From NCBI RefSeq assembly GCF_002211285.1, contig NZ_LOKX01000033.1, forward strand, positions 62,001 through 126,000: a stretch of DNA of 64,000 bases. The letters are read 5' to 3'. The position numbers and the translations under genes were made by a program. The stretch is from Rhizobium sp. R635. Its GTDB lineage: Bacteria > Pseudomonadota > Alphaproteobacteria > Rhizobiales > Rhizobiaceae. This document shows positions 17,797 to 26,551 of this stretch, piece after piece (the stretch's first letter is position 1; the number at the start of each line of letters is the position of its first letter). Under the pieces are notes generated by a model. It was given only the letters and a program-made list of their open reading frames with translations. It made no database searches and was not told the origin of the DNA.

Positions 17797-18681
17797 TCAA
17801 CCCATGCGTTCGGAGGCGTAGCTTCCGGGGCTAGCCGGGAAGACGACCGTACGATTGCCGTTGATGAAGGTGCGGTGGTGGATATGGGCGTGGATGGCCC
17901 GCGCCAGCACCTGGCTTTCGACATCGCGGCCGATCGAGACATAGTCGTCGGGCGACTGCGCGTGGGTGATGCGGGCCGTGTCCTGCTCGATGATCGGGCC
18001 TTCGTCGAGGTCGGCGGTGACATAGTGGGCGGTCGCCCCGATCAGTTTCACGCCGCGCTGGTAAGCCTGCTTGTAAGGGTTGGCCCCCTTGAAGCTCGGC
18101 AGGAAGGAGTGGTGGATGTTGATGATCTTGCCCGACATCTGCTTGCAAAGCTGGTCGGAGAGGACCTGCATGTAGCGGGCGAGCACGATCAGCTCGGTGC
18201 CGGTCTGCTCGACGAGGTCGACGAGCTGGGCTTCGGCCTGCGGCTTGTTCTCCTTCGTCACCTTGATGTGGTGGAAGGGAATGTCGTGATTGACCACGAC
18301 CTTCTGGTAGTCGAAATGGTTGGAGACGACGCCGACGATATCGATCGGCAGGGCGCCGATCTTCCAGCGGTAGAGCAGGTCGTTGAGACAATGGCCGAAA
18401 CGCGACACCATCAGCAGCACCTTCATGCGGCTCTCGCTGTCGTGGAAATCATACTCCATCTTGAAGGGCGCGGCGACGGCAGCAAAATCGGCGCCGATCT
18501 CGGTGCCGGACAGGCCCTCTTCGGAAATGAAGCTGACGCGCATGAAGAACCTGCCGGTGTCGAGATCGTCGAACTGCGAGCTGTCGATGATGTTGCAGCC
18601 CTTCTCGGCCAGATAGCTCGAAATCGCCGCGACGATGCCGCGCGTCGACTTGCAGGATACCGTCAATACATAGCTTGTCAT
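17797..18681 (-). CDS. purU: Formyltetrahydrofolate deformylase PurU
   Basis: Hydrolyses 10-formyltetrahydrofolate to tetrahydrofolate and formate, balancing the one-carbon pool. The product is 294 residues with an N-terminal ACT domain (about 3-80, 'KSTRGIVAAISSYLAEKGCNI'). The formyltransferase-fold catalytic domain follows, with the active-site pattern 'NIHHSFLPSFKGANPY', the His in 'GATAHYV' and the Asp in 'DLDEGPIIEQD'. It is monocistronic in appearance, 121 bp after the fusion kinase/aminotransferase start and on the same strand, so a link through glycine/one-carbon metabolism is possible but not shown. Confidence 0.95.
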   Translation of the reverse strand: MTSYVLTVSCKSTRGIVAAISSYLAEKGCNIIDSSQFDDLDTGRFFMRVSFISEEGLSGTEIGADFAAVAAPFKMEYDFHDSESRMKVLLMVSRFGHCLNDLLYRWKIGALPIDIVGVVSNHFDYQKVVVNHDIPFHHIKVTKENKPQAEAQLVDLVEQTGTELIVLARYMQVLSDQLCKQMSGKIINIHHSFLPSFKGANPYKQAYQRGVKLIGATAHYVTADLDEGPIIEQDTARITHAQSPDDYVSIGRDVESQVLARAIHAHIHHRTFINGNRTVVFPASPGSYASERMG

Positions 18682-18894
18682 GTCTCTCTTCCCTCTTGGA
18701 GGCCGCAGCCCGTGCTTAGATCAAAGCCCGAACCGCGAATAGGCCGGCACGCTTTCATTCATGCGACAAATTGCAAGATAAACCATCACGTTCCTGCAAG
18801 TTCTCTCATCGCCGGCTCAGCTTAGGAGAAGTTGCTCGAAACGCTGTGCCGGCAGCGCCGCCCGGATGTGTATTCTCGCCTTCTATGACTGAAA
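18682..18894. other. Upstream region of purU
   Basis: Together with the following repeat this makes a 305-bp interval without a gene. I see no open frame with a ribosome site. It should hold the purU promoter on the minus strand. No riboswitch consensus was recognised. Confidence 0.3.
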
Positions 18895-18986
18895 TTAGAG
18901 CATGTCGCTCAAAGCTGATGAGCAATTTGCGACATCGAGAGGCGGGAAACCAAGGATATGAAGCGCGGCAGCTGAATCCGAAGCAT
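18895..18986. repeat. Diverged RIME-like element
   Basis: The block beginning 'TTAGAGCATGTCGCTCAAA' and ending near 'GAAGCGCGGCAGCTGAATC' follows the same order of modules as the RIME-like copies but with many substitutions. It abuts the stop codon of the acyltransferase gene at 18987. Confidence 0.5.
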
Positions 18987-20000
18987 CTACGCTGGTGGAC
19001 GGCTTACCGCCACTTTCCGGCGGGGCGTGGTGATTTCGTGGATGATTGCGCCCCCGATCGACGAGAGCACCAGCGAAAGGATCACGAAGAGCACCGGCTG
19101 CTTGAGGATGCCGATCGGCAGGCGGTCGGCGACGACCCTGAGAAAGGCGAGAGTGAAGGCGTGGGTGATGTAGATGCTGTAGGAGCAGTCGCCGAGATAG
19201 TTCAGCCAGCCGATGACGGGCAGACGGGAAAAGTCGATGGAAACAGCGCCGTAGATGATGAAGATCGCCGGGATGCCCCAGGCGTAGAACCGGCTCTCCG
19301 GCCGCATCAGGGCCTCGTTGACGAAGAGGAACGCAAAGCCGATCGCCAGCGCCGCCCAGGCCCAGCGGTTCGGCAGAAGGAGCTTCTGCCCGTAGAGCCA
19401 GCCGAGCACGACGCCGGCGAGAAACTCCAGCATGATCGGCTCGCCGTAGAACCGGGTGGCGGTTGTATCAGGCAGCATGCGGCAGGCGATCAGGATGACG
19501 GCAAAGACGGCAAACATCGCCGGGATGCGCCGGACTTCCGAGAGCGGCAGCAGCAGCGCGAAGACGAAGTAGAAGAACATTTCGTAATTCAGCGTCCAGC
19601 CCGGAATGACCACCGGCGTGATCGTGCCGGGATCGGCGGGATTGGTCCATGGCAGGAAAAACAGCGAGGCGATGAGATGCGGCAGATCGAACACCGTCGA
19701 TTTCAGCAGTGAAGGGGCCAGCAGCGCCACGGCAGCCGAAAACAGCGTTGCCAGCCAATAGAGCGGAACGATCCTTTTGATGCGGCGGCGGGCGAAATCG
19801 ACGGGGCTCATCGCCCGCCCGTTCGTCGTCAGCCACATCACGAAGCCGCTGAGCACGAAGAAGATGTCGACGCCGGTTTCACCGTAAAGAAAAGCCGTGG
19901 CGTCGATGGCGGGATTGACCTTGGCAAGCTGCAATATCGCATGGAAATAAACGACCATCAGCGCCGCGACGGCGCGCAGGTATTGAAGCTGGACAAGCAT
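18987..20000 (-). CDS. Acyltransferase family 3 membrane protein
   Basis: Polytopic inner-membrane O-acyltransferase (OafA/ExoZ type) of 337 residues from ATG 20000; the longer frame upstream has no family similarity. The first segment carries the conserved His ('YLRAVAALMVVYFHAI'), followed by 'GVDIFFVLSGFVMW' and 'RRIKRIVPLYWLATL'. About ten helices are predicted. It likely acetylates or succinylates sugars of the exopolysaccharide made by the neighbouring genes, lying 56 bp after the Wzy-like polymerase on the same strand. Confidence 0.9.
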   Translation of the reverse strand: MLVQLQYLRAVAALMVVYFHAILQLAKVNPAIDATAFLYGETGVDIFFVLSGFVMWLTTNGRAMSPVDFARRRIKRIVPLYWLATLFSAAVALLAPSLLKSTVFDLPHLIASLFFLPWTNPADPGTITPVVIPGWTLNYEMFFYFVFALLLPLSEVRRIPAMFAVFAVILIACRMLPDTTATRFYGEPIMLEFLAGVVLGWLYGQKLLLPNRWAWAALAIGFAFLFVNEALMRPESRFYAWGIPAIFIIYGAVSIDFSRLPVIGWLNYLGDCSYSIYITHAFTLAFLRVVADRLPIGILKQPVLFVILSLVLSSIGGAIIHEITTPRRKVAVSRPPA

Positions 20001-20056
20001 CTGATGTCTTGCTCCTCGGGCTCGCGCGATCGCCGGTTTCCACCGTGCCGCTGCGG

Positions 20057-21349
20057 TCAACTCAGTACATCTGCCGCACGACCCTGTCGGATGCGTGGGC
20101 TGTCGTGGAAGCGCATATATCCGACGACGAACCACAAGAGACCGGCGATCTTCATCGAGAAAACGGCGGTGCCCCCGATCATCATATTCAGAAAAATGAA
20201 AAGAGAAAGTGAATGGGCGCAACGCCGCTGCGCTGCGGTGCGCCCGGCGGGGAAGAGGCAGACGAACAGCCAGAGGGCGACGACGCCGAAGATCGTCGCC
20301 GCGTAGATCAGGTAGACATAGCCGCTGTCGGCGAACTCGGCGACCCTGTCGACCGAAAGCCCGAGAACTGCGAGCGGATCGAGCTCCATGATCTTCTTCA
20401 TCGTCAGGTTGATGCGGCCGGTGAAATTGTCACCGGTGGCATTCGGTTTCAGCGTATAGACGACGAACCCGGCGGCGACGATCAGCGGCATCAGCGCCAG
20501 ATTGAAATTCCGCGGGATCTTCGGAAAGACGAAATAGCCGGCGATGCAGGCAAAGCAGAAGATCAGCATGGTGCGCGTATCGTTCGTCACCAGGATCAGC
20601 ACCGCCGTGCTGATGAAGAGCAGCCGGTCCCAGCGCCCCAATCTTTCCCACATGGAAATCAGGTAGATCGCGATCACGCCGCAGAAATTGGCAAGCGACA
20701 CCTGTTCGAGGAAAATCGACGACGAGCGATGGTCGATGATGCCGAAGGAAAAGCGCTCGGGAAAGCCGAGCGCGTTCTGGAACAGGCCCGTCTTGTTGTA
20801 GCTCAGCGGCAGCAGCCCGCGCGTATTGGCGAAATAATCGGACGGATGCACGATGCTGACATAGAACGGCACGCTGATGATCTCGAAGATCAGAAAGATC
20901 AGCACCGCAAGGCTTGCCCAGCGAAAGGCGAGCTTCATCGTTCTCTCGTTGCTCCAGCCGCCGAGCCCGGTGAAGCAGAAGATGATCAGCACGTTGCGGA
21001 AATGGTCGACGAACGGCATGCGGTTGAGCACGCTGACATAGATGGTCACGATAAGCGTGAACAGCAGGAACAGGAAAGCCGGAAGGTCCGTCTCGTAGAT
21101 ACCCTTGTGCAGGATGTAGATGATGGCGCTTGCCAGGATCAGGCCTTCGCTGGCGGCGACATGCGTCATCGAGAGCGGCACGATGTTGTGGTTGATGAAG
21201 GCGAGAATGCCGTTGTAGAGCACGGAGAGCAGGCCGAGCCAGAGCACGACATGATCGATGCGCGACGCCTCGCCGGCCGCATCGAGCCGGTTGCCGGCAA
21301 CAGTGCCGGCTAAAGGGAAACTCGCAGCCCTGTGGTCGCTGACCGCCAT
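20057..21349 (-). CDS. Wzy/O-antigen-ligase-like polysaccharide polymerase
   Basis: Membrane protein of 430 residues with about eleven hydrophobic helices and a large periplasmic loop near residues 180-235 ('SDYFANTRGLLPLSYNKTGLF'). This is the layout of Wzy polymerases and WaaL ligases. ATG 21349 is 2 bp after the GH5 stop, indicating translational coupling. Family-level sequence conservation is low in this class, so the call rests on topology and neighbours: GH5 glycosidase, Wzz-like protein and acyltransferase. Confidence 0.75.
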   Translation of the reverse strand: MAVSDHRAASFPLAGTVAGNRLDAAGEASRIDHVVLWLGLLSVLYNGILAFINHNIVPLSMTHVAASEGLILASAIIYILHKGIYETDLPAFLFLLFTLIVTIYVSVLNRMPFVDHFRNVLIIFCFTGLGGWSNERTMKLAFRWASLAVLIFLIFEIISVPFYVSIVHPSDYFANTRGLLPLSYNKTGLFQNALGFPERFSFGIIDHRSSSIFLEQVSLANFCGVIAIYLISMWERLGRWDRLLFISTAVLILVTNDTRTMLIFCFACIAGYFVFPKIPRNFNLALMPLIVAAGFVVYTLKPNATGDNFTGRINLTMKKIMELDPLAVLGLSVDRVAEFADSGYVYLIYAATIFGVVALWLFVCLFPAGRTAAQRRCAHSLSLFIFLNMMIGGTAVFSMKIAGLLWFVVGYMRFHDSPRIRQGRAADVLS

Positions 21350-21351
21350 GC

Positions 21352-22410
21352 TCAGTTCCCCACCGGCTTGACAGCCGTGCAGGCGCCGGCACCGGCTTTG
21401 GCTTTCGCCGCCTCGGCGAGAAGCCGCATCTGCGGCCGCTCGGCGCCGCCCTGGCGCGGCTGGACGTTGAAAGGTTCGTCCGCCGGCCACCATTCGCCCG
21501 CGGCCCAATAGGACCAGCCGAGCCAGACGTCGCCATTCCCGGACATGGTAGCGTAAATCTCAGTCAGCCCGTCCATGCAGTCCTTGTCGGTGGAGGCGCC
21601 GAATTCTCCGAGAAAGCCGCGCTTGTGATTGCGTTTCAGCCAGGCCGTGACCCCGGCGATCGCCTCGACCGCGGCGTCCGCACCTTCGCAGGTCGGGTGA
21701 GTTCCGGAGGAATCGACGTCGAGATACTGGTGGACCTCATAGGCGTAGAAGTCGAGCGGATCGCGCACGCCGAGCATGACCGTGCCGTTGGCGCCGCCGA
21801 TCACGTCCTTCTCCCAGCTGTGAGCGCCGCTCCACGCCGTACCCGGCACCAGGATGAGATTGCGGGCGCCGACGGCGCGGATGCTGCGGATCGCCGCATT
21901 GGCGGCGGTGAGCCAGTCCGTCGCCTTGATGTCGTGCGGCTCGTTCATCAGGCCGAAGAGAACGCCGTCCTGATTGGCGAATTCGACCGCGAGCCTTGCC
22001 CAGAAATCGGCGAAGGCGGCATCCGTCGCCGGCGCGGTGCCGACCTGCACCTTGTCGTAATAGCCGAAATTATGCGGGTCGAGCAGCACGGCCATGCCGT
22101 GCTTGCGGATCAGGCCGACAGTATCCTTGATCCGCTTGAACTCATCCTCGTCGAGCCGCCCGCCGAGCGCCGGTTGCAGCCGCTCCCAGCGAAAGGGCAG
22201 CCGAACGATCGTCATGCCCTTTTTGGCGAAATAACGGATCGTCTCTTCGCTGGGATAGGTGTAGTTCGTGCCGTAAGTGCCGCCGCGCTCGCCATATTCG
22301 CCGCCGGAAAGATTGACGCCGCGATAGCAGGGCGCGTCGGCCGCAAGGGCCGGCGAGGGGACGAGAGCGGCGGCAAGCAGCAGCGCTGTCAGATGTCGTC
22401 TCGCCCTCAT
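21352..22410 (-). CDS. Secreted glycoside hydrolase family 5 (cellulase-like)
   Basis: Exported endoglycosidase of 352 residues. ATG 22410 has AGGAG 6 bp upstream and is followed by an N-terminal signal peptide ending 'PSPALA'. GH5 landmarks are 'GVNLSGGEY', 'RLPFRWERLQP', the acid/base Glu in 'LMNEPHD' and the nucleophile Glu in 'GEFGAS'. In exopolysaccharide loci such enzymes trim or release the polymer. The gene heads a minus-strand unit GH5-Wzy-acyltransferase and is divergent from the Wzz-like gene, with a shared 135-bp promoter region. Confidence 0.9.
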   Translation of the reverse strand: MRARRHLTALLLAAALVPSPALAADAPCYRGVNLSGGEYGERGGTYGTNYTYPSEETIRYFAKKGMTIVRLPFRWERLQPALGGRLDEDEFKRIKDTVGLIRKHGMAVLLDPHNFGYYDKVQVGTAPATDAAFADFWARLAVEFANQDGVLFGLMNEPHDIKATDWLTAANAAIRSIRAVGARNLILVPGTAWSGAHSWEKDVIGGANGTVMLGVRDPLDFYAYEVHQYLDVDSSGTHPTCEGADAAVEAIAGVTAWLKRNHKRGFLGEFGASTDKDCMDGLTEIYATMSGNGDVWLGWSYWAAGEWWPADEPFNVQPRQGGAERPQMRLLAEAAKAKAGAGACTAVKPVGN

Positions 22411-22545
22411 CGCTACTCCTCGCAATCGCGTCAAATCGCAACATTGCGTCGCTGGAATTATTTTAACGGTCCGTTAGCTAAGAATTTCTAAAGTCTCGGC
22501 ACCTCGGCTTCAGTCTTTCACGCTGGGCGGGACACGAGTGCGCGT

Positions 22546-24168
22546 ATGAACCAGTATGACAGGAACAGGGTAAGCCGGCTCCCCGGCTGGCGCAGTTTTG
22601 AGCCGTCTCAGACTGCGCCTGAAGGCGTGCGCATGCGCAGCCCTGTCGTGCGCCCGGATGATTTCGTCCCTCCGCGGCCTGACCCAGCTCCTCCTGCCCC
22701 CCCTCCTGCCTTTGTGCCGCCGCCGGCAAGGGTTGCGCAAATCCGGCAATCCGAGCGTCCGGCGCCGCCATCCTCAAAACAGCCTGTCGCCGACGCGCCG
22801 TCGAACGCTGCACCTGCGCCTGACGCGCCACTTCTCGATCTCCGCTCCAGTATCGCCGCGATCTGGAGCCGACGGCTGGTCGTGCTCGGTCTGGCGCTTC
22901 TCGGCGCCGTTGCCGGCGGGGCGGTGGCGCCGTTCATCGGGCAGAAATTCACTGCCGTCAGCAGCCTCTATTTCGATCCGCGCCAGATCGGCCTCGCCGA
23001 TGCGGGCGCCCAGTCTTCGGGCCCCTCGCCGGAAATGATCTCGACGCTGATCGACAGCCAGGTGCAGATCCTGACCTCGGGCAATGTGCTGCGCCGCGTC
23101 GTCGACGCCATGAAGCTTGATCAGGATCCGGAATTCACCGGCGGCCGCACCGATGGCGCCGCCGTGATCGGGACCCTGCAGAAGGCGCTTGTTATCACCC
23201 GCGAGGCCAGCACCTATGTCGTCTCGCTTGCCGCGACGACGAATGATCCGGAAAAATCCGCAAGGCTTGCCAACCAGGTCGTCACCTCGTTCACCGAGGA
23301 AGAAAACAGCGCCTCGAACGGCATCTACGAAAACACCTCCTCGACGCTCGACGGACGCCTCGACGATCTGCGCCGGAAAGTGCTGGAGGCCGAGCAGGCC
23401 GTCGAAACCTTCCGCGCCGACAACGACATGGCCGCGACCGAGGGCAATTTGATCTCCGATCAGCGGCTCGTCTCGTTGAATACGCTGCTGGTGACGGCGC
23501 AGGAAAAGACCATCCAGGCCAAGGCCCGCGCCGATGCCGTCGCCAATCTCCGCGTCGAGGACATCGTCGCCGGCAACCAGGCGGAAGGCGGCGTCACTTC
23601 GCCGCTGGTCAGCCTGCGCCAGCAATATGCCACCCAGGCGGCTGCCGTCGGCAGCCTTGAAAGCCAGATGGGCGCTCGTCATCCGCGCCTGCAGGCGGCC
23701 CGCTCCTCGCTCCAGAGCATATCGGGCGAAATCAAGGGCGAATTGCAGCGCCTCGCCACCTCGGCAAGAGGCGAATACGAGCAGGCCAAGGCCGCCGAAG
23801 ACAGCGTCGCCAAGGAACTCGCCGTGCAGAAGGCGCTGCAGGCGAGTACCTCCGACAAGCAGGTGGAACTGAACGAATTGCAGCGCAAGGCGACGGCGGC
23901 ACGTGATATCTACGAGACGGTTCTGAAGCGCTCCAGCCAGACGAGCGAAGAGCAGAACCTCAACCAGAGCAACATTCGCGTCATCTCGCCGGCCGAGCCG
24001 CCGGTCAAGGCCGATGGTCCGGGCAAGAAGATCCTGCTGGTCGCGGGCATCATCGGCGGTCTTCTTGCCGGTTTCGTCGTCGGTGCGGGTTTTGCGATCC
24101 TCGCCGGCCTCTTCGGCCACCCCGTCATCAGAAGTTATTTCAGGAAGCCGCCTGCCGCGGCGGCTTGA
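22546..24168 (+). CDS. Wzz/GumC-type polysaccharide co-polymerase
   Basis: Inner-membrane chain-length regulator for exported polysaccharide, 540 residues. A proline-rich cytoplasmic N-terminus (1-95) precedes the first helix near 112-130 ('LVVLGLALLGAVAGG'), then the Wzz domain, a long periplasmic coiled-coil region (about 270-470) and a second helix near 500-525. The C-terminal tail is short and has no Walker motifs, so the tyrosine-kinase domain of ExoP-type proteins is absent and must be separate or not used. No kinase gene is nearby. Confidence 0.88.
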   Translation: MNQYDRNRVSRLPGWRSFEPSQTAPEGVRMRSPVVRPDDFVPPRPDPAPPAPPPAFVPPPARVAQIRQSERPAPPSSKQPVADAPSNAAPAPDAPLLDLRSSIAAIWSRRLVVLGLALLGAVAGGAVAPFIGQKFTAVSSLYFDPRQIGLADAGAQSSGPSPEMISTLIDSQVQILTSGNVLRRVVDAMKLDQDPEFTGGRTDGAAVIGTLQKALVITREASTYVVSLAATTNDPEKSARLANQVVTSFTEEENSASNGIYENTSSTLDGRLDDLRRKVLEAEQAVETFRADNDMAATEGNLISDQRLVSLNTLLVTAQEKTIQAKARADAVANLRVEDIVAGNQAEGGVTSPLVSLRQQYATQAAAVGSLESQMGARHPRLQAARSSLQSISGEIKGELQRLATSARGEYEQAKAAEDSVAKELAVQKALQASTSDKQVELNELQRKATAARDIYETVLKRSSQTSEEQNLNQSNIRVISPAEPPVKADGPGKKILLVAGIIGGLLAGFVVGAGFAILAGLFGHPVIRSYFRKPPAAAA

Positions 24169-24229
24169 TGCGGGCCGTCGGCTTTCCTACATCCGGGAGA
24201 GGCGATTTGTCGCCGGCAGGAGAGCTCCC

Positions 24230-24562
24230 ATGCGGCTGTTGATGATGGTTCTGATATCGCTCGGCGTCCTGTCCAGCCTCGCCCCGGCGTCCGCCTTCGC
24301 CGTCGACTGGACGAAACCCCTCAAATCGGACGTTCAACCCCTCTACCCCTACAAGGGCCTTCCCGGCGTCAAGGCGCAGCCGGACAAGAAGGAAGAGGAA
24401 TCCTATAATTGCCGCACCGAAACCGTCCAGATCCGCCGCCGCTATGACGAGATCTTCCGCTCGGGCGGCATGCCGACGCTGATGTATGTCTGCGACCGCG
24501 ACGGTTTCGTCACCATGGGCGAAAAGGTTCCGCTGCGCGGCCATTATCAGCCGGTGCGGTGA
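24230..24562 (+). CDS. Small secreted hypothetical protein
   Basis: A 110-residue protein from ATG 24230, preceded by an AGGAGAG site; the longer frame from 24014 overlaps the Wzz-like gene and is rejected. A signal peptide of about 23 residues ends 'APASAFA'. The mature part is small and charged, with two cysteines (in 'YNCRTE' and 'VCDRDG') that could form a disulphide. Function unknown. It follows the co-polymerase by 61 bp on the same strand, so a periplasmic role in polysaccharide export is possible. Confidence 0.7.
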   Translation: MRLLMMVLISLGVLSSLAPASAFAVDWTKPLKSDVQPLYPYKGLPGVKAQPDKKEEESYNCRTETVQIRRRYDEIFRSGGMPTLMYVCDRDGFVTMGEKVPLRGHYQPVR

Positions 24563-24575
24563 AGGCCGGAGCTCC

Positions 24576-25241
24576 TCAAAAGTGTCTGCGGATGCGATCC
24601 TCGAAACGCTCGACGGGAAACTCCATCCTAAGATAGTCGAAGCCTGCATTTGCTTGCGATCGATCGACGACCGAATATTTGACCACGCCGTTTTCCTCGG
24701 TCCGCCGTAGCGGCAAGCTTTCGGTCGACGTAAAGCCCAGCCGATTGTAGAGGCCGATCGCTTTTTCATTATGGGAGAAAACATGCAGCTCGGCCGTCTT
24801 GGCCCCGAGCCCCGAAAACATCCACTCCAGCAATGCCTCGCCGCAGTGGAACATCAGGTTACGGATATCGCTCATTCGGCCGCGGATGACATTGTCAAAT
24901 TCGGCCGCGCCGGGCCGGATATTGCAGACGCCGAAATTGCCGAGCCGGTTGCCGTCGGGATCGCAAATGACGAACAGGATTCGGTCGGCGGCGGGCAGCG
25001 AAATGCCTTCGAGCCAGCTGCGCGTGCGCTCCTCGGTGGCGGTAAACTGCGTGAGGAAGAACGGCATCGACTGGTTTCGCCACGCAGTCAGGTCACCGAT
25101 AAGTCCGGGCTCGTCGAGCATCGACCTGTCGATGCATTGCAGATCGCCCAGGTGTATGCCGCTATCGTTCCTGATCGGGAGCCGGAGCCGTCTGGCCGGA
25201 TCCGCATTGTTCTTCAGGCTGGCGATATCGGCTTGCGACAT
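24576..25241 (-). CDS. GNAT-family N-acyltransferase, probably acting on an amino sugar
   Basis: Acyl-CoA-dependent N-acyltransferase of 221 residues from ATG 25241. The GNAT fold is seen in 'LFVICDPDGNRLGNFGVCNI' and the late 'ELHVFSHNEKAIGLYNRLGF' segment, which resembles PseH/WecD-like nucleotide-amino-sugar acyltransferases. It lies 82 bp after a sugar aminotransferase at the end of a sugar-nucleotide operon. That context supports acylation of the amino group installed by the preceding enzyme. Exact substrate is inferred. Confidence 0.78.
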   Translation of the reverse strand: MSQADIASLKNNADPARRLRLPIRNDSGIHLGDLQCIDRSMLDEPGLIGDLTAWRNQSMPFFLTQFTATEERTRSWLEGISLPAADRILFVICDPDGNRLGNFGVCNIRPGAAEFDNVIRGRMSDIRNLMFHCGEALLEWMFSGLGAKTAELHVFSHNEKAIGLYNRLGFTSTESLPLRRTEENGVVKYSVVDRSQANAGFDYLRMEFPVERFEDRIRRHF

Positions 25242-25323
25242 GATGCTTATTCCCGATTGTCCGCTCAAGGCTCGCGGCAGATGCAGTAGCCGTCCGGCGA
25301 GGAAGACGGCACGAGTTTGCCGC

Positions 25324-26475
25324 TTAGGACCGGATCGACTTCGAAGCCGTGCTGTTGTGATAGATCCGCCCGGCCGCCACATCGAGCAGCGTTGCCGCCA
25401 CTCGGTCGATATCGGCTTCGCTCATATCGTGGTAGCTCGGCAGGTTGATCGCGCGATCCGGAATGCCCCAGGCGTTCACGTTCTCGGGCCGATCCTCGAA
25501 CATTGAGAGGCTGGAAAGGGGATAGAAGAAGACGCGCGCGTCGATATTGGCGGCCTCAAAAGCTTGTTGCATCATCTCGCGGGTAATGCCGGTCGACTGA
25601 TGAAAGACCGCCGTAGGCATCCACGCGCCGTTGATCGTGCCGCTATATTCCGGATTCATCGAGATGCCGGGCAGGGTGGAAAGCCGGACCATGTAGGCAG
25701 CTAGTATTTCCCGTTTGCGGGCCACGAGCTCTTCGATGCGCTCGAGTTGTGCGCAGCCGATGGCCGCCTGGATGTTGGACATCTTATATTTGAAGCCGAT
25801 CTCGTCGGGCCAGAACTGTTTGGTCTGGCCCCGTGCACGGCCGTGATTGCTCAGCGTCAACACGCGCTCATAGAGCGCGGCGTCGTTGGTGACGAACATG
25901 CCGCCTTCACCTGTTGTCAGGGTTTTGGTGCCGTGGAAGGAGAAGGTGCCGAAGGCGCCCATCGAGCCGGCGCGGCGGCCGTGGTAAACGGAGCCGATTG
26001 CTTCTGCCGCATCCTCGATGACAGGAATGCCGGTGCGCTTGCCGATGTCGAGCAGCGCATCCATGTCGCAGAGATTGCCGTAAATGTGGGTCGCGATGAT
26101 CGCCTTGGTCTTCGGGGTGATGTGCCGCTCGACCTCGCGGGGATCGATGCACCAGGAATCCGGCAGCACGTCGACGAAGACCGGCTTGGCTCCCAGGTGG
26201 AAGATCGGTGAAACGGTGGCGACCCAGTTGGTGTCGGCAAGGATCACTTCGTCGCCGGCGCCGACGCCAAGTGCGGCCAAGCCCATGTGCATCGCGCCCG
26301 TGCAACTCGATGTGGCAATGGCAAAGTCGCTACACAGGTGGGTTTTGAAGTCGCGTTCGAAGCGATTGATGTAGTCGTAACAACGTGCGCCCCATCCGGT
26401 CGCCGCCGCGTCCGTGGCGTAATCGGTTTCAAGCTGAGTGATGGAAGGCTTAGTGTAGAAGATCCTGTTTGTCAT
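25324..26475 (-). CDS. DegT/DnrJ/EryC1 sugar aminotransferase
   Basis: PLP-dependent aminotransferase of 383 residues that converts a keto sugar nucleotide to an amino sugar, of the perosamine-synthase (4-amino) type. Family motifs: 'TSSCTGAMHMGL', 'VIEDAAEAIGS' and PLP lysine K184 in 'FHGTKTLTTGEGG'. The presence of this lysine rules out the RfbH/ColD dehydrase branch, where it is histidine. The preceding genes make a CDP-4-keto-6-deoxyhexose, its likely substrate source. It is 76 bp after the glycosyltransferase. Confidence 0.9.
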   Translation of the reverse strand: MTNRIFYTKPSITQLETDYATDAAATGWGARCYDYINRFERDFKTHLCSDFAIATSSCTGAMHMGLAALGVGAGDEVILADTNWVATVSPIFHLGAKPVFVDVLPDSWCIDPREVERHITPKTKAIIATHIYGNLCDMDALLDIGKRTGIPVIEDAAEAIGSVYHGRRAGSMGAFGTFSFHGTKTLTTGEGGMFVTNDAALYERVLTLSNHGRARGQTKQFWPDEIGFKYKMSNIQAAIGCAQLERIEELVARKREILAAYMVRLSTLPGISMNPEYSGTINGAWMPTAVFHQSTGITREMMQQAFEAANIDARVFFYPLSSLSMFEDRPENVNAWGIPDRAINLPSYHDMSEADIDRVAATLLDVAAGRIYHNSTASKSIRS

Positions 26476-26551
26476 TCCGCTAATTTCTGTTCAATGGAAA
26501 TCAAGAAGCGGGCGTCCGCTACGACTCTCGTTTTTGAGACTGGCGCGAGGC

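Noticed and set aside
22774..24120. 448-codon minus-strand open frame
   Set aside because: Shadow of the Wzz-like co-polymerase; product is compositionally biased with no domain pattern.
25324..26475. RfbH/ColD-type 3-dehydrase
   Set aside because: The PLP lysine is present in 'HGTKTLTT', whereas dehydrases of that branch have histidine there.
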